The notes under the pieces were generated by a model. That model did not search any database, had not been told where the DNA came from, and was given only the letters and a program-made list of their open reading frames with translations. A stretch of DNA of 64,000 bases from Thermoplasmatota archaeon (GTDB taxonomy: Archaea > Thermoplasmatota > JAKEGO01), in the NCBI GenBank assembly GCA_028279595.1, contig JANQNK010000006.1, positions 124,001 to 188,000 on the forward strand, given 5' to 3'. Within the stretch, counting starts at the first letter, position 1, and each line of letters starts with the position of its first letter. This document shows, one piece after another, positions 9,154 through 18,975 of this stretch. The position numbers and the translations under genes are program-made.

Positions 9154-9774
9154 TCAAGCCTTGAGGGCGTTCAGGATGTCGTCGCCGAAGGTCTCGATCC
9201 TCGTCTGTCCTAGGCCGTAGACCTCCGACAGCTCGTCGTGGTCGTTCGGACGCCTCCTGACGATCTCGAGCAGGGTGCGGTTGCTGAAGATCCTGTACGG
9301 CCTGACGCCCTCTTTCTCGGCGAGGTCGCTCCTTATCTTCAGGAGCTTGTTCAGGACCTCCTCGCTCTCGGAGGAAGGCTTGTAGCCGTCCACGCCGAGG
9401 ACCTCCTTGAGGAAGTGGGGGACCTGTCCTCCGGACATGTACCTCTCGCCCTCCTCCGTCACCTTGAGCACGGGGCGCGCCCCGTCCGTCCTCTCCACGA
9501 GCCCGAAATCGGTCAGCCTGTCTATCAGGCCGTAGATCTGGCTCCTTCTGAAGGAGCCGAGCATCCCGTAGGTCTCCAGCGTGTGCAGGTTCATGCTGAA
9601 CACGTATGGCGAGACCGATCCGCGGAGTATGTCGCACACCTTCCGCCTTCCCAGGCTCATGGGGCATTCGTAGATGCTGTAAAGCACCGTTCTAGCGATC
9701 GAACCCTCCAGGTCCGATATGATGTCATGTTCCCATATTTCCATTCCATCACCTCGGGGAACACTAGGGGTCAT
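9154..9774 (-). CDS. Standalone RQC (winged-helix) + HRDC domain protein without RecQ helicase domains
   Basis: RRKVCDILRGS...YGMLGSFRRSQIYGLIDRLTDFGLVERT..PVLKVTEEG (RQC); LLKIRSDLAEKEGVRPYRIFSNRTLLEIVRRRPNDHDELSEVYGLGQTRIETFGDDIL (HRDC). Confidence 0.85.
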   Translation of the reverse strand: MTPSVPRGDGMEIWEHDIISDLEGSIARTVLYSIYECPMSLGRRKVCDILRGSVSPYVFSMNLHTLETYGMLGSFRRSQIYGLIDRLTDFGLVERTDGARPVLKVTEEGERYMSGGQVPHFLKEVLGVDGYKPSSESEEVLNKLLKIRSDLAEKEGVRPYRIFSNRTLLEIVRRRPNDHDELSEVYGLGQTRIETFGDDILNALKA

Positions 9775-9812
9775 AGTCCATGTAGGGTGGTTGGAAGTTA
9801 CCGTAAGGGAGA

Positions 9813-10433
9813 ATGGTAGTCTCTTCGAGAAATCCTTATAACATATCCACTCCTTTCGAATCCAGAGGGGATCATATCAAGAAACTTGGAACAATAATGT
9901 GCATATTCGTTCTCGTAGGGTTGGTCATGACTGCGGGATGCAGCGAGGACGATGACAGTGACGAAGGCGAATGGGAGCAGGTCGGGGTGTCCATCGCATG
10001 GGACCTGAACGTACAGGTGGACAACTATCGAATCGATATAATCCACGTCGAAGCCGAGAGCTTGGATGTCGTCACATGGTCCGTCCATGACGAGGACATG
10101 CTGGTGGTGGACTGGGACGATCCCGATGGCCGAAACGTCAGGATGCAGGACGACCTGTCGGAGATAAATCATTCCAGCGATGACTATGATATCGCAGTGA
10201 CGAAGCTGTCCGGAACGTTCTACTCCCGGAACCGGACCGGTTCCGCAAGCAGGAACCAGACCTTATGCGTGGTCTTCATGGACATCAACGCAGACGGGAT
10301 GATGAGCAGCGGTGACGCGATCTGGATCCGCTCGCTGGACAATGACGGATGTGCTGGAGAGAACTACAGGTTCAGATTGTTCAATGAACGTGTCGGCGAT
10401 GATTACGGAGAGAGGACATTGCCGGCAACCTGA
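9813..10433 (+). CDS. Secreted lipoprotein, unknown function
   Basis: Hydrophobic leader and lipobox MTAGC followed by acidic linker. Confidence 0.6.
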   Translation: MVVSSRNPYNISTPFESRGDHIKKLGTIMCIFVLVGLVMTAGCSEDDDSDEGEWEQVGVSIAWDLNVQVDNYRIDIIHVEAESLDVVTWSVHDEDMLVVDWDDPDGRNVRMQDDLSEINHSSDDYDIAVTKLSGTFYSRNRTGSASRNQTLCVVFMDINADGMMSSGDAIWIRSLDNDGCAGENYRFRLFNERVGDDYGERTLPAT

Positions 10434-10500
10434 TTGGGAATAATCATCACCGAACATAAACGTTTTAAGCGGCCAGGCAGTTCCCTGCCCGGTGATGTAA

Positions 10501-11444
10501 TGCGTATAGTGTTCCTAGAGGTGGAGCCGGTGGACGAGCAGTCCGTCTACGAGATGTTCAGCGGCCATGATGTCACGGTCTATCACGAGATATTCGACAT
10601 TCCCAAGTTGAGGGAGGTCTGCGCAGATGCGGAGGTCATCTCGCCCTTCATCTACTCGAAGATCGACAGGAGCGTCATCGACGCCGCACCCGACCTTAAG
10701 CTGATAACGACGAGGTCCACCGGGTTCGACCACGTCGACACGAAATATGCCGCCGAGAAGGGGATCCCGGTCTGCAACGTTCCGCAGTACGGAATGAACA
10801 CCGTCGCCGAACACGCTTTCGCGCTGATCCTCGACATAATCCGCAAGCTCTCGCCCTCTTGGGACACGGTCAAGGCCGGAAAGTTCTCCTATGAAGGGTT
10901 CCGGGGGCGCGACATGAAGGGAAAGACCATCGGCGTGATCGGGACCGGCAGGATTGGTCTCCATGCGGTGAGGATCGCCAACGGCTTCGAGATGGACGTC
11001 ATCGCATACGATGTCTATCACAACGAACCTGCCCGTGCGGAGTTGGGATTCGAATACGTAGAACTCGACGAGCTGATGGAGAGGTCGGATATTATCACCA
11101 TACACCTGCCGTTGCTCGAATCGACCTTCCACCTCATCAACAGGGAACGGATCGACCAGGCGAAGAAGGGAGTTATCATAGTGAACACAGCGCGGGGTCC
11201 GATCGTGGACACCGATGCCATCGTGTACGGTTTCGAGAAGGGCATACTAGGTGGGGCTGGCCTCGACGTGGTCGAGGATGAGCTCTCACTCACCACGGAC
11301 CATCCGCTGCTCGGTTTCGAGAACGTGGTTATCAGTCCGCACACAGCCTTCTACACTGACGAGGCCATGCTGCGGATCCTCGGGACGACGCTGGACAACG
11401 TGAACGGGTTCATCGATGGCACGCCGGTCAACCTGGTCGAGTGA
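10501..11444 (+). CDS. D-2-hydroxyacid (D-lactate-like) dehydrogenase
   Basis: GKTIGVIGTGRIGLHAVRIANGFEMDVIAYD, NTARGPIVDTDAI, DHPLLGFENVVISPHTAFYT. Confidence 0.9.
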
Positions 11445-12385
11445 GAGAGGGTGTGTGTATGGTCCTCCTGGAAGAAGCGGACCTCGATGCCTTTCCCTGT
11501 GACGACTGTGACCTGTGCGATGCTGTCTGTCCTGTATTCAGCCTTACCAGGTCGGAAGAGGACTCACCGCGCCATCGTGTCTCCACGGCTCGACAGCTCC
11601 AGAAGGGCGAGATAGAGCCCGATGGGGATGCGTTCGAGGTCATGTTCCGTTCCTCCCTGTGCGGCAGATGCGACGACGTCTGTCCGTCGGAGCTTCCGAT
11701 CTCCGAGGTGATCATCGCAGCAAGGCAGATGCTCATCTACAGCGGACCGGACCGGTCCCGCGGGATGATGGACCGTCTCCTGCGTGAGGGAACACCCTTC
11801 GATCCCGAACCGGCGGTCGAGATCGAGGGGGACGGCACTGTCTACTTCGCCGATCCAGTATCCCGTTCTACGGGGGTCGCTAACTCGGTCGTGAGGGCAT
11901 TGGCCCTGTCTGACACAGGTATCGGCGCCATCGGAGGAAACAGCGGGCTCTACAATCGCATTCTGGGGGATCCCGAGGGCCTTGCAGAGAACTATTCGAA
12001 CTTCATCTCCGTACTCGAGGAGCGCGAGGTCTCCCGATTGGTGATGTCGAACCCCGAGGAGATGGAACATGTCATGCATCACCTGGACCTGGAGGTCGAG
12101 GTCCTGACGCTCGACGAACTGGGCGCCATAGGACCGACCGACCGGGAATACCTGATGACGCCATTCGAATCCCGGGATCGGGTGCCTATGCCCCAGGTGA
12201 GGTCGGCGGGTACCCTAGACATCGACTGCTGTCTCTGGGGAGGTATGCTTCCCCTGAACAAACACACTGCCAAGGACATCGCGTCCGTCACCGGCGACCA
12301 CCTGGTCACGGGGGACCCGCTGACCTGGCAGATACTCGTCAACATGGGCAGGGATATCGTACACGTGGTCGATCTTCTTCAATAG
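11441..12385 (+). CDS. Fe-S oxidoreductase, HdrC/GlpC-like 4Fe-4S domain plus degenerate CCG domain
   Basis: CDDCDLCDAVCP and CGRCDDVCP clusters; DIDCCLWGGMLPLNKHTAKDIASVTGDHLVTGDP. Confidence 0.75.
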   Translation: MREGVCMVLLEEADLDAFPCDDCDLCDAVCPVFSLTRSEEDSPRHRVSTARQLQKGEIEPDGDAFEVMFRSSLCGRCDDVCPSELPISEVIIAARQMLIYSGPDRSRGMMDRLLREGTPFDPEPAVEIEGDGTVYFADPVSRSTGVANSVVRALALSDTGIGAIGGNSGLYNRILGDPEGLAENYSNFISVLEEREVSRLVMSNPEEMEHVMHHLDLEVEVLTLDELGAIGPTDREYLMTPFESRDRVPMPQVRSAGTLDIDCCLWGGMLPLNKHTAKDIASVTGDHLVTGDPLTWQILVNMGRDIVHVVDLLQ

Positions 12386-12388
12386 AAT

Positions 12389-15025
12389 TCACTTCATGCT
12401 CTCGAGCTCGTCGAGTATGGGCTGGATGTGATGGGTGTCGCCCCTCTCCTTGAAGATCTTCTTCGCCTTGTTGAAGAACGTCTTCGCCTGCTTGTCCTGC
12501 CCCATGTCCCTGTGGACGCGGCCTATGAGGAATAGCTTCTCGGCTATCCTTATCGGGGCGTTCCCCTTCTCCGCAAGCTCGAGGCTCTTGTTGAGGTACT
12601 CCAATGCATCCTCGTGATTCCCCTTGCTGGCATGGACGATCCCGTAGGCCATGTTGAGGTGTCCCATGAGAATGTGGTCCATGTCCGATCCGTGGATCCT
12701 CTCGGCCTCCTGGAGCCTCTCCAGGGCGTCGTCGTGCTTCTCCATCTCCGCAAGCGCCCTTACGGAGTTCATCAATGCGAACCCGAGGAGTTCGTGGGAA
12801 CCGCTCCTGCGTCCGGATTCGACGGCCATCTCCCAGTAGTGGTGGGCCTTCTCGATGTCCCCCTTGGAGAAATGGCACTCGCCCATGAGGTCGTAGACAC
12901 GACCGAGCTTGAAGACGTCCTTTCTCCCCTCGAAGAAGTCCAGGCTGACCTTCGCCAGTTCGAGGGCCTTGTCCATGTCGCCCATCGAGATGTAGATGGA
13001 CCCCATGTCGATCAGAAGGTCGTGATACTCGATGTCATGGGTCCCTTCCACGGCGTACTGGATCGCGAGTTCGAGGAGCTCCTTGGCCTTGCCGTGCTCC
13101 CCCTTGTGGATGAACAGCCTGGCAATTGCGCCGTTGACCATGGCCAACAGCCCCTTGTCCTTGGACTGGTTCGCCATGTCGAGAGCGATCTGAAGGTTGT
13201 TGTTGGCGTCGTCGACGTTCCCGAGGCTGAGTTCGAGCAACCCGAGCTGTCTGAATGCATGCGAGCGGGCCACGAAGTTCGTCGTGGATGACGAGTTCAG
13301 CGCCTTGTCGTAGTACTCCCTGGCGTTCTCGTGATCGGTCTCGAGGAAGTACATGTCCCCCTGGAGAATGTATATCTTGTAGAACTGGTCGGTCGGGATA
13401 TTGCCCTCGAGGTCCGTCAGTATGCTCTTGACCTCCGCGATGAGGCCGCGGTTCAGGGACTCGTTCCCGACCTTTCCGAGGATCTCGCTGGCGTCGTCGT
13501 AGTACTCGCCCTTGAGCAGATACCTTATCCCCTTCAGCGAGTCGAAGACCGTCTCCTTGCCGATGAAGTAGTCCGCTGCGTTCTTGCAGTGTTCCTTTAT
13601 CTCGGCCTCGGAGAGCCTAGAGTAGGTCACCTCGCGAAGGAGGTTCTGGAGATAGATCATGCCCGACGGCAGGTCCTGGATCAGGTGGAGGTCGATGAGG
13701 CGGTCGAGCGCCTCCATTGGTGGGTCGATGTAGAGCAGAGCGTCGATCTCGTTGGGATATGTGAGGACCGACGCGTAGTTGAGCAGTTTCCTCTCCTCCT
13801 CCTCGAGGCCGGAAAGCAGTTCGTCCTGGACGAACCGGTAAAGGTCGCTGGGCTTTTTCACGTCGTCGGGGTTCCTTATCAGTTCGAGGGACAGGGGATG
13901 CCCGCCCGTGATCTTGTAAAGGATATCGATGTTCGGTCCGGAGAACCCGCGCGAGCTGAGCATCTCCTCGGTGCCCTCGAAGCTCAGTCCCGACAGCTTC
14001 AGCTCCCCCACGTGGGAACGTATGTTGACGTCCCTCCTGTCGTAGAACTCGGGGGTTGTCCTGGATACGACGACCATCTTGAGGTCCTTGCCCGAAAGGG
14101 CCTCGAACATCTGTCCGAAGAAGCCGGCAAGCTCATCGTTCGCCTTCTCGTAGTTGTCGAAGACGAAGAGCGATGGCACGTCGCCGAGGTTCTCGCCGAT
14201 GAGTTCGATCGCCTCGTTGGTCTGGAACGATGACCTCGAGATCATCTTCTTGAGCTCCCTTGAAGCGTTTAGCGAGAAGAACTCGGCAAGCCTCGAAAGG
14301 ATGCTCCTGATGGTGTCCCATTCCGTGACGTTGCACCACAGTACGCTGTAGTCGCTGGTGAACTCGTCGATTACCTTGGCCAATAGAGTGGACTTCCCGA
14401 TCCCGGTTATCCCCGTGATGACGAGGACCTTCCTCTCGGATATGATCTTCCTCACGGACTCGAGTTCGCGGTCTCGTCCGATGAAGTTGCGTGGCTTTGG
14501 GGCATCGCTCAGCATGTGGACGCGCGTTGACATCTCCTTGTCCTCGGAGATGAACTTCTCGAGAGCCTCCATCTGAACGACATCCTTCCCGTCGTTCGCT
14601 ACCACAAGGACGGTCAATGGGGAGACACCGCCTCCCAGTCTCTCTACGAGGGTGAAAATGGGGACGTCCTCGACCTCGTCGCCGGTCCTTATCTTGATCT
14701 CCACGGCTTCGAGCTTCTCCTTGATGTCCTTCGCCTCGTCGATACCCTTCATGGTGAGGAAATAGATGTTGACCCGTCTCATGTGGCCTTCGACCATTCC
14801 CGTACGGACCTGAATGAGTTCGTCGTTGACGAGTCCCTTGAGCGAACGGGGGACGTGGTTCCAACGGATGCCCACGGCGTCCGCTATGCCCTTCTGGGAC
14901 AGGTCGTGGGGAAGAACTCCGAATATCTCGGTCTGCGACTCGTCTGAGACGTACCTTTCCGCAGGAAACTCGGAAAGATGGAGCAGTATCTTCTCCTTTA
15001 CCGTAAGCAAGCTCTTCTCCGTCAT
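12389..15025 (-). CDS. STAND-type NTPase with N-terminal winged helix and C-terminal TPR array
   Basis: wHTH-like N-terminus, RNFIGRDRELESVRK, VLVITGITGIGKSTLLAKVI Walker A, SLFVFDNYEK Walker B, multiple TPR repeats. Confidence 0.85.
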   Translation of the reverse strand: MTEKSLLTVKEKILLHLSEFPAERYVSDESQTEIFGVLPHDLSQKGIADAVGIRWNHVPRSLKGLVNDELIQVRTGMVEGHMRRVNIYFLTMKGIDEAKDIKEKLEAVEIKIRTGDEVEDVPIFTLVERLGGGVSPLTVLVVANDGKDVVQMEALEKFISEDKEMSTRVHMLSDAPKPRNFIGRDRELESVRKIISERKVLVITGITGIGKSTLLAKVIDEFTSDYSVLWCNVTEWDTIRSILSRLAEFFSLNASRELKKMISRSSFQTNEAIELIGENLGDVPSLFVFDNYEKANDELAGFFGQMFEALSGKDLKMVVVSRTTPEFYDRRDVNIRSHVGELKLSGLSFEGTEEMLSSRGFSGPNIDILYKITGGHPLSLELIRNPDDVKKPSDLYRFVQDELLSGLEEEERKLLNYASVLTYPNEIDALLYIDPPMEALDRLIDLHLIQDLPSGMIYLQNLLREVTYSRLSEAEIKEHCKNAADYFIGKETVFDSLKGIRYLLKGEYYDDASEILGKVGNESLNRGLIAEVKSILTDLEGNIPTDQFYKIYILQGDMYFLETDHENAREYYDKALNSSSTTNFVARSHAFRQLGLLELSLGNVDDANNNLQIALDMANQSKDKGLLAMVNGAIARLFIHKGEHGKAKELLELAIQYAVEGTHDIEYHDLLIDMGSIYISMGDMDKALELAKVSLDFFEGRKDVFKLGRVYDLMGECHFSKGDIEKAHHYWEMAVESGRRSGSHELLGFALMNSVRALAEMEKHDDALERLQEAERIHGSDMDHILMGHLNMAYGIVHASKGNHEDALEYLNKSLELAEKGNAPIRIAEKLFLIGRVHRDMGQDKQAKTFFNKAKKIFKERGDTHHIQPILDELESMK

Positions 15026-15143
15026 GCTGGTACATCCATCGCGGTCCTAGGTTAGATAATTCGGATAGGACATAAAACACTTTGCCATACGTGTCTACCT
15101 GTAATGTTTAAAATTCAACGCTCACAGGGTATTCGGACCTGGA

Positions 15144-15881
15144 TCAATCAAGGGGCCTGTACTTGACGGTCGGTGTACCGTCTGTCTTCTCATTGCCGTC
15201 GAGGGGAATGACCACGGCCTCCTGGGCCTGTTCCTCGAACGGGACCTGCTCTGCCTGTATGACGTTCTGGTCCGCTCCCGGGGGATGTACGACCGGGCCG
15301 CCGGCCTGATATTCTTCCGCCGGACGGTCCTCCCTCGGTGGTTCGTTGCCCGGTTGCGATTCCATGAATGTGGGGGAATGGCCTTGCTGCTGGGGCTGCG
15401 GGGAAACAACTGCCGGCTGCGGCTGCTGGACCGCCTGCTGGGGCGGTTGCGGTGCGACCTGCTGTTGTGGCGCCGGCGGTCGGGGCTGCTGGGTCGGTGC
15501 AGGCTGAACCGGCTGGGGTGGTTGTGGGGTCCCCCTCCTAAGTTCGAGCGCCTCCGCCTTCAATCCCTCGACCTGTATCTTCAATTCGTCGATGTTGTCG
15601 TGGAGATTGGCGATGATCTCGACGTCCCGGACGTGCCTGTCCTTGAGCCGGGCGATCTCCTCGTCACGCTCCCTGATCTGCTTGGTGATGACCTCCTGTT
15701 GGGCGCCCGCCTTGGCAGCATCGATCCCGCCTCCAGTCCTGAGCCTCTCTATCTCGGCCTCCTTGGCTGCCAGTATGTCCTTGAGCTTCGCCAGTTGAGA
15801 ATGGATATCAGGACGCTTCGGCGGTCCAGCGCTCTTCTCGGTGAGCGAGCGCATCTCCTCTTCTTCAACGATCCTGATCAT
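15144..15881 (-). CDS. Coiled-coil protein with Pro/Gln-rich C-terminal region; shares N-terminal MI[RK]-x-[IV] motif with neighbours
   Basis: MIRIVEEEEMRSLTEKSAG start (15881); heptad-rich helix then PQPPQPVQPAPTQQPRPPAPQQQ; lacks CxxC. Confidence 0.7.
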   Translation of the reverse strand: MIRIVEEEEMRSLTEKSAGPPKRPDIHSQLAKLKDILAAKEAEIERLRTGGGIDAAKAGAQQEVITKQIRERDEEIARLKDRHVRDVEIIANLHDNIDELKIQVEGLKAEALELRRGTPQPPQPVQPAPTQQPRPPAPQQQVAPQPPQQAVQQPQPAVVSPQPQQQGHSPTFMESQPGNEPPREDRPAEEYQAGGPVVHPPGADQNVIQAEQVPFEEQAQEAVVIPLDGNEKTDGTPTVKYRPLD

Positions 15882-15894
15882 GTCCTGATCACCG

Positions 15895-16713
15895 TCAGAC
15901 CTTTCCGGCGCCCCTGCAGTTGGGACATACCTCTTGGACGATGCTTCCGTCCTTCTTCCTAACGCCGATGACACCCTCTCCTCCGCAGACGGGGCAGATG
16001 GCCTGTTCCCCGATGTCCTCGGGTATGGGTATCGTCTCGGGTACCTCGGCGACCTCCGCCGGGATCGGAGCCTCCTCCTGCGGTTCTGGGGCGGCTTCCG
16101 CGCCCTTTACCGTTTCCACCGTCTGGGCCTTCTCATCCTGTTGCTTGGCACCCAGGATAGATCCTGATCCTTCGGGCTTTCCACCGAGGAGTCTACCGCG
16201 CGACTCGGGTTGTGCCGGTGCAGCCTCCTCGACCGGAGCGAAGACCGGGGTCGGTCCCGCCTGGGGCTTCTTCATCGTGTCGCTCATCTGATGGAGCTCT
16301 CCGGTAAGATCGGATATCCGCTGTTCGAGCTCCTCCTTGTAAGCTGTGGTCTTGTCGAGGATCTCCTTGTCGAGCTCGATCTTCTTGTCCCTCTCCGTGA
16401 TCAGTGCTTTGAGGTCCTGTATCTCGCCCTTGAGCGTCTCCAGGATGCCAGGGTCGGTCTCTGCGGCCGGTGGGCCGTCCTTGGGAGCTGGAGCCTTGGC
16501 CTTCTCCTGCTCGAGCGCGGCCTTCGTCGCGTCGAGCTCCTCCTGGAGCTTGGTGTTCTCGTCCTTCATCGTCTTGAGCTCCTGGATCGCCTTGTTGAGC
16601 TTCTCCTTGAGGTTCTCTACGATGTCGGTGATCTGCTTCTTGAGCTTGAGTTGCTCAGACGTCTTCTCCTGCTTCGACCGCTCCATCTCGTCCTCGGTGA
16701 TCATCCTGACCAT
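15895..16713 (-). CDS. Coiled-coil protein with C-terminal DnaJ-type zinc finger
   Basis: Start MVRMITEDEMERSKQEK (ATG 16713 preceded by GGAGG); C-term CPVCGGEGVIGVRKKDGSIVQEVCPNCRGAGKV*. Confidence 0.75.
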   Translation of the reverse strand: MVRMITEDEMERSKQEKTSEQLKLKKQITDIVENLKEKLNKAIQELKTMKDENTKLQEELDATKAALEQEKAKAPAPKDGPPAAETDPGILETLKGEIQDLKALITERDKKIELDKEILDKTTAYKEELEQRISDLTGELHQMSDTMKKPQAGPTPVFAPVEEAAPAQPESRGRLLGGKPEGSGSILGAKQQDEKAQTVETVKGAEAAPEPQEEAPIPAEVAEVPETIPIPEDIGEQAICPVCGGEGVIGVRKKDGSIVQEVCPNCRGAGKV

Positions 16714-16726
16714 TCCGACCCTCCAT

Positions 16727-17521
16727 TCATGTTCTCCCAGTTCCACCGCACCGCGGACATGAGACCTCCTTCTCGGCGTCCCCGTCCTGCACGATCACCT
16801 TCTTTCTCCCCTTGCAGAGGTCGCAGCGTTTCGACCTTCCAGCCAGGGGAGGCGCTAGGTTCAGCACTATTGTGTCGTTAGTGCCACTTTCCTTATTTAA
16901 ACTTTCCAACTGCTGCTTGGCCTTCCTGAGCTCTGCTACGATAGCGCTGGACTTCGTCTTGAGCTCATCGTATCTCGCAGTGTGCTTCTGACCATCCTTC
17001 CTGAGCTTCTCGTTCTCGACAGTCAGGTGCTTGATCCTCTCGATCGCAGCGGGGTCGGGCCCCGATTGGGTTGCCGTCGATGGCGACGCCCTCAACGACT
17101 CGACCTCCGCGAGCAGGTCCCGTCTGATCTGCTCGTACTGGGACTTGATGCCCTCGAACGAACGTATCTGCTGGTCCCTGTCGGTTATCATACGCTTGAG
17201 GATGTCGATCTCCTTCTCTTTCTCGGCGACGCTCTTCGTGATCGCCTGTATCCTCTTCTGCATCTCCCCTACCTTCTGCCTGAAGGATTCGGGTATCTCG
17301 CTCTGCGCCTTGGCCTGACGGATCCTCGTGACCGCCCATTTGAGCTCGTTCTGAAGCGTCTCCTTGGCCGCCGCGCTCTCCTCGAGGTCGGTCCTGAGCG
17401 AATTGATCTGATTGGTCAATGTATCGATGGTCCGAAGATGGATCTCCTCCTCCGCCTTGCCCTTGGCAATGAGCTGCTTGAGACTCTCGACCTGGGCTTT
17501 AAGCGGATCGGACCCTGTCAA
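16727..17521 (-). CDS. Coiled-coil protein with C-terminal DnaJ-type zinc finger
   Basis: Long coiled coil; C-term CDLCKGRKKVIVQDGDAEKEVSCPRCGGTGRT*; TTGA start/stop overlap with upstream gene. Confidence 0.75.
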   Translation of the reverse strand: MTGSDPLKAQVESLKQLIAKGKAEEEIHLRTIDTLTNQINSLRTDLEESAAAKETLQNELKWAVTRIRQAKAQSEIPESFRQKVGEMQKRIQAITKSVAEKEKEIDILKRMITDRDQQIRSFEGIKSQYEQIRRDLLAEVESLRASPSTATQSGPDPAAIERIKHLTVENEKLRKDGQKHTARYDELKTKSSAIVAELRKAKQQLESLNKESGTNDTIVLNLAPPLAGRSKRCDLCKGRKKVIVQDGDAEKEVSCPRCGGTGRT

Positions 17522-18975
17522 ACTATACCAGCTCCGTCACACCTAGGACACGTCTCCTCCCTGACGTGGCCGTGCCTGTCCTTGACCCCGACCTTCCCGA
17601 GGCCACCGCATACCGGACAGACCTTGCCCAATGTGTCGCTCACCGGCACCTCGGCCGGCGGAGGGGGCGGTGCGGCCGCCTTGGCCGGAGGTGCCGCCTG
17701 TGCCTCTGCCGGCGCTGCGGGAGGCGGTGGTGCCGCGGCCTTGGTCTCCAGCCTCTCGTTGAGCCTCTGTACGGCGGTCTCGAGGGCAGTGTTCCTTCCG
17801 TTAGCCTCGTCGAGCTCCTTCCTGGTCTTCTCGAGCTCGGCGTTGAGTCCGTCCCTCTCGGCCATGATCATCTTGACGTCGCCGCTCTCCGCGGCGATCT
17901 TCGCGTTCTCTGCCTCCAGGTCCGCGATCCTCTTGTTGAGGCCCTCCCGTTCGGTCTTCCAGGAGGCTTCCTTCTCGGTGAGGGTAGCCTTGACGGCCTC
18001 CATCTGCTCCGACTCTCCGGCCTTGTCGCCCTGGAGCTTGACGTATTCCTGCTTGACGGCCGCGATGGTGTCCTTGACCTCCGTGAGGTCCTTCTTCAGC
18101 TTGGCGTTCTCCTCCTTGAGCTTGACGACCTCAGCGGAACCGGCCTTCTCGAGTTCAGCGATCCTCATGTCCCGCATCTGCACCTCCTTGTTGAGGCGCT
18201 CGATCTCGCGGGTAAGGCCCTGTACCTTGTCCGTGGAACCCGAGCTCTGCTTGACGATCTTGGCGTTCTCGGCCGTGAGCCTCTCGACCTCCCGGGTCAG
18301 GGCGTCCGCCTTCTCCTTGACTGCGGCCGAATCCTTCTGGACCTTCTCGTTCTCGGCGGCGGATATCTCCGCGGCCTCCTTCATGGATGCCAGCGAGGCC
18401 TCGGCGGTCTCGATCCTCTTCGTGAGCTCCGCCCTCTCCTTCTCGACGACCCCGATCGCGGTCTTCATCTCCTCGATCTCGTCGTTCTTCGTCCTCAGGG
18501 AGGTCGTGACCTTCTCCAGCCTCTCCTTGTCAGCGGTCCTGTCCTTGTCGGCCTTCTCGAGGGCCTTCCTGGCGGCCTCGAGACCGGCCAGCGCCTTCTT
18601 CGCTTCCTCGAGCTCGGCAGCTGCCTTTCCTGCCTTCTCGAGGTCCTTCTGGAGCTGATCGTTGGTGGCCTTGAGCCCCTTCAGGGTCTCCTTGGCCGCA
18701 CCGACCGTCTTCTTCATCTCCTCCCTCTCCTTGTCGAGGGAGTCCACCTGTTTCGTAAGGTCTGCGATCCGCTTCTCGGAGGCTGCGGTATCCTTCTTGG
18801 CCGCATCGGCGTCGGCGGTCATCTGTTCCACGACCACTTTTAGGCGCGATATCTCACGCGCCCTTTCCTCGATCTTCCTCTCTGATTCGGATATCCTCTC
18901 CTTCAGTTGGAGGTTCTCAGACTTCTTCTCCTCGTCGAAAAGGTCCTTCTCGTCCTCGGATATCACCTTGATCAT
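17518..18975 (-). CDS. Long coiled-coil protein with C-terminal DnaJ-type zinc finger
   Basis: MIKVISEDEKDLFDEEKK start; ~400 aa coiled coil; C-term CPVCGGLGKVGVKDRHGHVREETCPRCDGAGIV*; ATGA overlap with upstream gene. Confidence 0.8.
   Translation of the reverse strand: MIKVISEDEKDLFDEEKKSENLQLKERISESERKIEERAREISRLKVVVEQMTADADAAKKDTAASEKRIADLTKQVDSLDKEREEMKKTVGAAKETLKGLKATNDQLQKDLEKAGKAAAELEEAKKALAGLEAARKALEKADKDRTADKERLEKVTTSLRTKNDEIEEMKTAIGVVEKERAELTKRIETAEASLASMKEAAEISAAENEKVQKDSAAVKEKADALTREVERLTAENAKIVKQSSGSTDKVQGLTREIERLNKEVQMRDMRIAELEKAGSAEVVKLKEENAKLKKDLTEVKDTIAAVKQEYVKLQGDKAGESEQMEAVKATLTEKEASWKTEREGLNKRIADLEAENAKIAAESGDVKMIMAERDGLNAELEKTRKELDEANGRNTALETAVQRLNERLETKAAAPPPPAAPAEAQAAPPAKAAAPPPPPAEVPVSDTLGKVCPVCGGLGKVGVKDRHGHVREETCPRCDGAGIV

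Noticed and set aside
15380-15540. Repetitive GGTTGC/CTGCTG-like DNA, considered as a possible tandem repeat or CRISPR-like array
   Set aside because: It is the coding sequence of a Pro/Gln-rich region; no regular repeat/spacer structure.
16982-18658. Long plus-strand ORF (558 aa) and overlapping 425-aa ORF (17566..18843) opposite the coiled-coil genes
   Set aside because: Antisense shadow ORFs: Leu/Ser/Arg-rich low-complexity translations mirror the Glu/Lys/Ala coiled-coil codons on the minus strand, which has coupled starts and zinc-finger ends.
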